A stretch of 64,000 nt of DNA, taken from Cyanosarcina radialis HA8281-LM2 (GTDB taxonomy: Bacteria > Cyanobacteriota > Cyanobacteriia > Cyanobacteriales > CCAP-1448). The stretch is taken from contig JAHHHA010000017.1 in the NCBI GenBank assembly GCA_019359615.1, forward strand, positions 61,286-125,285. The letters are read 5' to 3'. Within the stretch, counting starts at the first letter, position 1, and each line of letters starts with the position of its first letter. Below, one piece after another: positions 60,395-64,000 of the stretch. The position numbers and the translations under genes were made by a program. A model generated the notes under the pieces. That model had not been told where the DNA came from and did not search any database. It saw only the letters and a program-made list of their open reading frames with translations.

Positions 60395-61426
60395 ATGTTA
60401 TCGATCCCCGATTACCAGACTTCTGCCCGAAGTCTAATTTCCCGCTGCACCGCTCTATCTCCAAAGCGCAAGGCGATTTTCCCGACTTTAGCAGCATTGT
60501 GGTTGGGAATGTGCGCGATCGGATGTTCGCCACTAGCTACCGATAGAAATAATGCAACCAACGGTAAACCCAAGGTAGTAGCTACAAGCACGATTATTGC
60601 TGACTTAACCGAAGAAGTAGGAGGAGACGAAATCGAACTCAAAGGGATTCTCAAACCAGGGGCAGATCCTCACGTTTACGAACCAGTACCAGCCGATTCT
60701 TTAGCCTTAGAGCAAGCCAACTTGATTTTGTATAACGGCTACAACTTGGAACCGGGCTTAATCAAGCAAATGAATTCTGCCGGATCGAACAGCCGTAAGG
60801 TAGCTGTCGGGGAAGTGGTAAAACCTTTAGAACTAGATAAAGGCAAAGGTGAAGTCGTACCAGATCCTCACGTTTGGGGTGACGTGCAAAATGTAATTTT
60901 GATGGTAAACGCGATTCGAGATGCTTTAAGCGATCGATCGCCCGAAGACGCGGCAGAATTTCGTCAAAATGCAGCTAGACTGATCGATCGATTGCAACAG
61001 TTAGATGCTTGGATTATCCAACAAATTGAAACTATACCGAGCGATCGCCGCAAATTAGTGACAACTCATGATGCTTTTCAATACTACGCTCGCGCTTATA
61101 ACATTTCTGTAGTTGGAACATTAATTGGCATCAGTACCGAAGAACAGCCCAGCGCCCAAACGGTGCAGCAACTAGTCGAGTCAGTTAAGGGCGCTAAAGT
61201 CCCTGCTATTTTTGCCGAAACGACAATTAATCCAGCATTGATTCAAACTGTAGCCGAGGAAGCAAGAGTCAAATTAGCACCCCGCCAACTCTATTCCGAT
61301 TCGATCGGTGCTTCTGGTAGTGACGGAGATTCTTACATCAATATGATGGTTGCCAATACCCGCACTATTGTCGAGGCTTTAGGGGGAAAGTATACCCCAT
61401 TCCAACCAAAAGTCACAGCTAAGTAA
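60395..61426 (+). CDS. Manganese/zinc-type ABC substrate-binding lipoprotein
   Basis: About 343 residues from ATG 60395; lipobox CAIGC (C44). Cluster A-I features: KVVATSTIIADLTEEVGG, GADPHVYEPVPAD, VPDPHVWGDVQN, LVTTHDAFQYY and DSIGASGSDGDSY. There is no His-rich loop, unlike znuA at 29341, and this points to manganese (MntC/SitA-like). It is divergent from its ATPase and permease. Confidence 0.9.
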   Translation: MLSIPDYQTSARSLISRCTALSPKRKAIFPTLAALWLGMCAIGCSPLATDRNNATNGKPKVVATSTIIADLTEEVGGDEIELKGILKPGADPHVYEPVPADSLALEQANLILYNGYNLEPGLIKQMNSAGSNSRKVAVGEVVKPLELDKGKGEVVPDPHVWGDVQNVILMVNAIRDALSDRSPEDAAEFRQNAARLIDRLQQLDAWIIQQIETIPSDRRKLVTTHDAFQYYARAYNISVVGTLIGISTEEQPSAQTVQQLVESVKGAKVPAIFAETTINPALIQTVAEEARVKLAPRQLYSDSIGASGSDGDSYINMMVANTRTIVEALGGKYTPFQPKVTAK

Positions 61427-61466
61427 CCCGATCTCATGAAAGCTTTTTAGATGCAACGTCTCCTGG

Positions 61467-61724
61467 GTAGGGGCGCAATGCATTCATGCACGTCAACTTA
61501 ACGATTACAAACTTCATCCGTCAGGGGTTTTCAACCCCTGCCTCACAGCTAAAGTCCTCTTTAGAGGACTCAGTGACCTATAGGAAATTTAATTCCTCAG
61601 TCCATTTCAATGGACTTGCGCTATTAGCCAGGGGTTTTGAACCCCTGGCGGTTGATGCTGAAGATCGAGGTCCAGCAACGGCTCTAGCCTTAACTTGACA
61701 CCAATAAATGCATTGCGCCCCTAC
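61467..61724. mobile_element. MITE-like element with 18-bp terminal inverted repeats and internal hairpins
   Basis: The ends GTAGGGGCGCAATGCATT (61467-61484) and its perfect complement (61707-61724) enclose 222 bp. Inside are five hairpins: CAGGGGTTTTCAACCCCTG (61522-61540), AGTCCTCTTTAGAGGACT (61553-61570), AGGAAATTTAATTCCT (61582-61597), AGTCCATTTCAATGGACT (61599-61616), and CCAGGGGTTTTGAACCCCTGG (61628-61648). No transposase ORF is present. The remainder of the 364-bp gap has no gene. Confidence 0.82.
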
Positions 61725-61790
61725 GACAAATCCCGTCTGTGCGTCAGTTCTCTTCAGCTTAATTGCCATTTAATTGCCATCGCCAGAGAA

Positions 61791-62243
61791 CTAACCTAAA
61801 CGTTCGCGGATGGTTTGTCGGACGCTCATAAGAATTTTGCCTAATTGGTTTTGACCAGTTTTATCCAAACCGCAACCCCAGTAATAATCGATCGGGGAAT
61901 CTTCTACAATTAGTCGATCGCCTGTGGCCAATAATACAGCTTGAATATCTGCATGACCCGAAAATTTAGCCAGAACCGCTTCGTGCATAATTTGAAATTT
62001 TACTTCTTCCCAGTCCGATCGAACTTGACGGCAGCGATCGCGCCCTAACGATGCCGCTTCCTCTGGAGTTTTAGCTGCCCGAATCGCCGTTATTAAATCT
62101 TCATCTTGAGTACCAACAAACTTTTGGGCTTGATAGTAATGCTCTACAGTCTGCCAATGTCGATCGTCTAAGTAAATCGAATGAGGCGAAAAATTAGAAA
62201 AGCAGCCGTAAGGATCGTTAGTTTTATAAAAGTATATAGTCAT
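61791..62243 (-). CDS. NADAR-family protein
   Basis: About 150 residues from ATG 62243: YFYKTNDPYGCFSNFSPHSI, then HWQTVEHYYQAQKF and EDSPIDYYWGCGLDKTGQNQLGKIL are diagnostic of NADAR (COG3236, YbiA-like) proteins, N-glycosidases linked to ADP-ribose and riboflavin metabolism. The frame is open back to 62399, but that part overlaps psbC and its terminator. Confidence 0.92.
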   Translation of the reverse strand: MTIYFYKTNDPYGCFSNFSPHSIYLDDRHWQTVEHYYQAQKFVGTQDEDLITAIRAAKTPEEAASLGRDRCRQVRSDWEEVKFQIMHEAVLAKFSGHADIQAVLLATGDRLIVEDSPIDYYWGCGLDKTGQNQLGKILMSVRQTIRERLG

Positions 62244-62264
62244 CTGAAAGATAAAAATTGCTGA

Positions 62265-62294
62265 CAAAAAAACTCCTGCTTTTACACAGGAGTC
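62265..62294 (-). terminator. Rho-independent terminator after psbC
   Basis: On the minus strand GACTCCTG - TGTAAAAG - CAGGAGTT followed by TTTTTT. About 40 bp after the psbC stop and upstream of the NADAR gene start region. Confidence 0.88.
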
Positions 62295-62334
62295 AAAACT
62301 AGACAAAAGCCACAAAAGATTTTTTGCTCGTTTT

Positions 62335-63717
62335 CTAGTCGAGAAGGTCCATCGATAGCACTGGTTCGGTTTCGCGATCGATCCCTTTCTCAAAGCCACC
62401 AGCAGCAGCGCGGGCGCGTCCAGCGTGCCACAAGTGACCGATAAAGAAGAAGAAGCCCATGATAAAGTGGAAGGCTGCTAACCAAGCCCGTGGGTTGACG
62501 AAGTTAAAACCGTTAATTTCGGTAATCAGACCGCCCACCGAGTTGATCGAACCGTTAGGAGCATGGGTCATGTATTCAGCCGCCCGACGAATTTGCCAAG
62601 GCTGAATATCGTTTTTGATCTTGTTGATTTCCAGACCGTTGGGGCCGCGTAAAGGCTCCAACCAAGGACCGCGAAAATCCCAGAAACGCATGGTTTCACC
62701 GCCGAGGATGATTTCTCCGCTAGGAGAGCGCATGAGATATTTACCCAAGCCAGTCGGACCTTGCGCCGAGGAAACGTTAGCGCCTAAACGTTGGTCGCGC
62801 ACCAGGAAGGTAAAAGCTTGAGCCTGGGATGATTCAGCGTTAGTCGGACCGTAGAATTCGCTGGGATAGACGGTGTTGTTAAACCAGACCATGTTAGAAG
62901 CAATAAAGCCCATCAGCGCCAATGCACCCAAGCTGTAGGAGAGATAAGCTTCTCCCGACCAGATTAGAGCGCGGCGGGCCCAGCCAAAAGGCTTGGTGAG
63001 GATGTGCCAAACACCACCAGCAATACAAATTAAACCGATCCAGATGTGACCGCCGATCACATCTTCCATGTTATCGACACCGATAATCCAGCCTTCTCCA
63101 CCAAAGGGAGCCTTGGTGAGATAACCAAAAATGATAGCTGGGTTCAGGGTGGGATTATTAATGACGCGGACATCTCCGCCGCCAGGTGCCCAAGTATCGT
63201 AGACACCACCAAAGAACATGGCTTTAAACACCAATAGCAAAGCGCCAACACCCAACAGGATCAGGTGATAGCCGATGATATTGGTCATCTGGTTCTTATC
63301 TTTCCAGTCGTAGCCAAAGAAGGAGGAGTATTCTTCTAAAGTATCTGGTCCGCGAACGGCATGATAGATACCGCCCAAACCGAGAACGGCAGAAGAAACC
63401 AGGTGCAGTACGCCTACTACAAAGTAGGGGAAAGTATTAACTACTTCACCGCCAGCACCGACTCCCCAGCCCAATGTGGCTAGGTGAGGGAGCAAGATTA
63501 AGCCCTGTTCGTACATGGGCTTTTCTGGGATAAAGTGAGCGACTTCAAATAAAGTCATCGCCCCTGCCCAGAACACGATTAGACCAGCGTGGGCAACGTG
63601 AGCGCCCAACAGCTTGCCAGATAATTCGATCAAACGGGCGTTACCAGACCACCAAGCAAAACCTGTAGAGTCTTGGTCGCGACCGCCTGCGATAACGTTA
63701 GAAAAGGTTGTTGCCAC
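62335..63717 (-). CDS. psbC: Photosystem II CP43 protein
   Basis: 460 residues from GTG 63717 ([29 protein letters not shown]). AAGAGG precedes it by nine bases. Six membrane helices with chlorophyll-binding histidines, and the long lumenal loop E with [20 protein letters not shown] that supplies manganese-cluster ligands (Glu and Arg). CP43 is an inner antenna and helps hold the oxygen-evolving centre. Unlike the usual arrangement, it does not overlap psbD; the gap is 160 bp. The GTG start is where family similarity begins; frame to 63768 is not similar. Confidence 0.95.
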   Translation of the reverse strand: MATTFSNVIAGGRDQDSTGFAWWSGNARLIELSGKLLGAHVAHAGLIVFWAGAMTLFEVAHFIPEKPMYEQGLILLPHLATLGWGVGAGGEVVNTFPYFVVGVLHLVSSAVLGLGGIYHAVRGPDTLEEYSSFFGYDWKDKNQMTNIIGYHLILLGVGALLLVFKAMFFGGVYDTWAPGGGDVRVINNPTLNPAIIFGYLTKAPFGGEGWIIGVDNMEDVIGGHIWIGLICIAGGVWHILTKPFGWARRALIWSGEAYLSYSLGALALMGFIASNMVWFNNTVYPSEFYGPTNAESSQAQAFTFLVRDQRLGANVSSAQGPTGLGKYLMRSPSGEIILGGETMRFWDFRGPWLEPLRGPNGLEINKIKNDIQPWQIRRAAEYMTHAPNGSINSVGGLITEINGFNFVNPRAWLAAFHFIMGFFFFIGHLWHAGRARAAAGGFEKGIDRETEPVLSMDLLD

Positions 63718-63877
63718 AGGGTAAAACCTCTTGGAATCGTAAAGAAAAAAGTCAGTTGAGATCGTCAATCGTTAATTGTTCGTTATTTATTGCAACGAAC
63801 AATGACAAATTCTTAACATAGTTAAGAAATGAGGAAGAGGAGAGACTATTGCCTTTGGCCTCTTCCCTCTAGCCTAA

Positions 63878-64000
<123 letters not shown>

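Noticed and set aside
62244..62399. N-terminal extension of the NADAR protein
   Set aside because: It overlaps psbC and its terminator and has no family similarity.

Overview
The window is chromosomal DNA of a cyanobacterium. The evidence is psbC (CP43) with the end of psbD at the right edge, an nblA phycobilisome-degradation gene, a sufR-sufBCDS locus with the cyanobacterial SufR operators, very frequent HIP1 octamers (GCGATCGC), and many short tandem and palindromic repeats of the type common in filamentous and Chroococcidiopsis-like cyanobacteria. I cannot name the species. No rRNA, tRNA, CRISPR array or complete insertion sequence was found.

Layout. 1-7.5 kb: a membrane protein, a small minus-strand operon of zinc-ribbon and hypothetical proteins, penicillin-binding protein 1C, a MazEF pair, a divergent arsI/arsR pair and nblA. 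7.7-15.4 kb: a MidA-type methyltransferase, then an accessory island of toxin-antitoxin genes (HicB-DUF2281-VapC, HigB/HigA-like, ParD/ParE remnants, PIN toxin with partner). It contains a near-identical 585-bp duplication and two attC-like integron recombination sites, one after a PIN cassette and one after an AT-rich gene with an Mrr-like nuclease domain. 15.5-22.6 kb: sufS, sufD, sufC, sufB and divergent sufR, then a ParDE pair and small genes. 22.7-29.3 kb: a protease/TPR protein, a large helical-repeat membrane protein and Hsp33. 29.3-39.4 kb: a zinc-homeostasis supercluster with five Zur-box-like palindromes. It holds znuA, znuC and znuB, an FAD oxidoreductase, sufE, two COG0523 metallochaperone GTPases, a methyltransferase, a zinc-independent-type hemB and a WD40 protein. 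39.5-44 kb: a siderophore-uptake group with an internally deleted AraC regulator, a TonB-dependent receptor and a binding protein. 44.1-48.9 kb: a Tse2/Tsi2-like pair, a nuclease-family fragment, homoserine dehydrogenase, a decayed TA pair, an alpha/beta-hydrolase-fold protein and endonuclease V. 49.1-52.8 kb: a minus-strand cluster with a PqqD-like protein, an unlisted 53-aa lasso-peptide-like precursor, a glycosyltransferase, a double cupin and a nucleotidyltransferase. 52.9-61.4 kb: Nudix, pentapeptide-repeat, MBL-fold, trpD, Fic, CYTH and a manganese/zinc-type ABC importer. 61.4-64 kb: a MITE-like element, a NADAR protein, psbC and the 3' end of psbD.

Themes. Dispersed repeats have entered conserved genes (midA, pbpC, sufD) without breaking the frame. 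Toxin-antitoxin genes are abundant and many are decaying. The best candidates for something new are the integron-like cargo-swap island (11.0-15.4 kb) and the RiPP-like cluster lacking lasso maturases (49.1-52.8 kb). The Zur cluster mixes zinc import, zinc-sparing haem synthesis and Fe-S assembly. psbD and psbC do not overlap here, which raises the possibility that they are paralogous (for example far-red) photosystem II genes.
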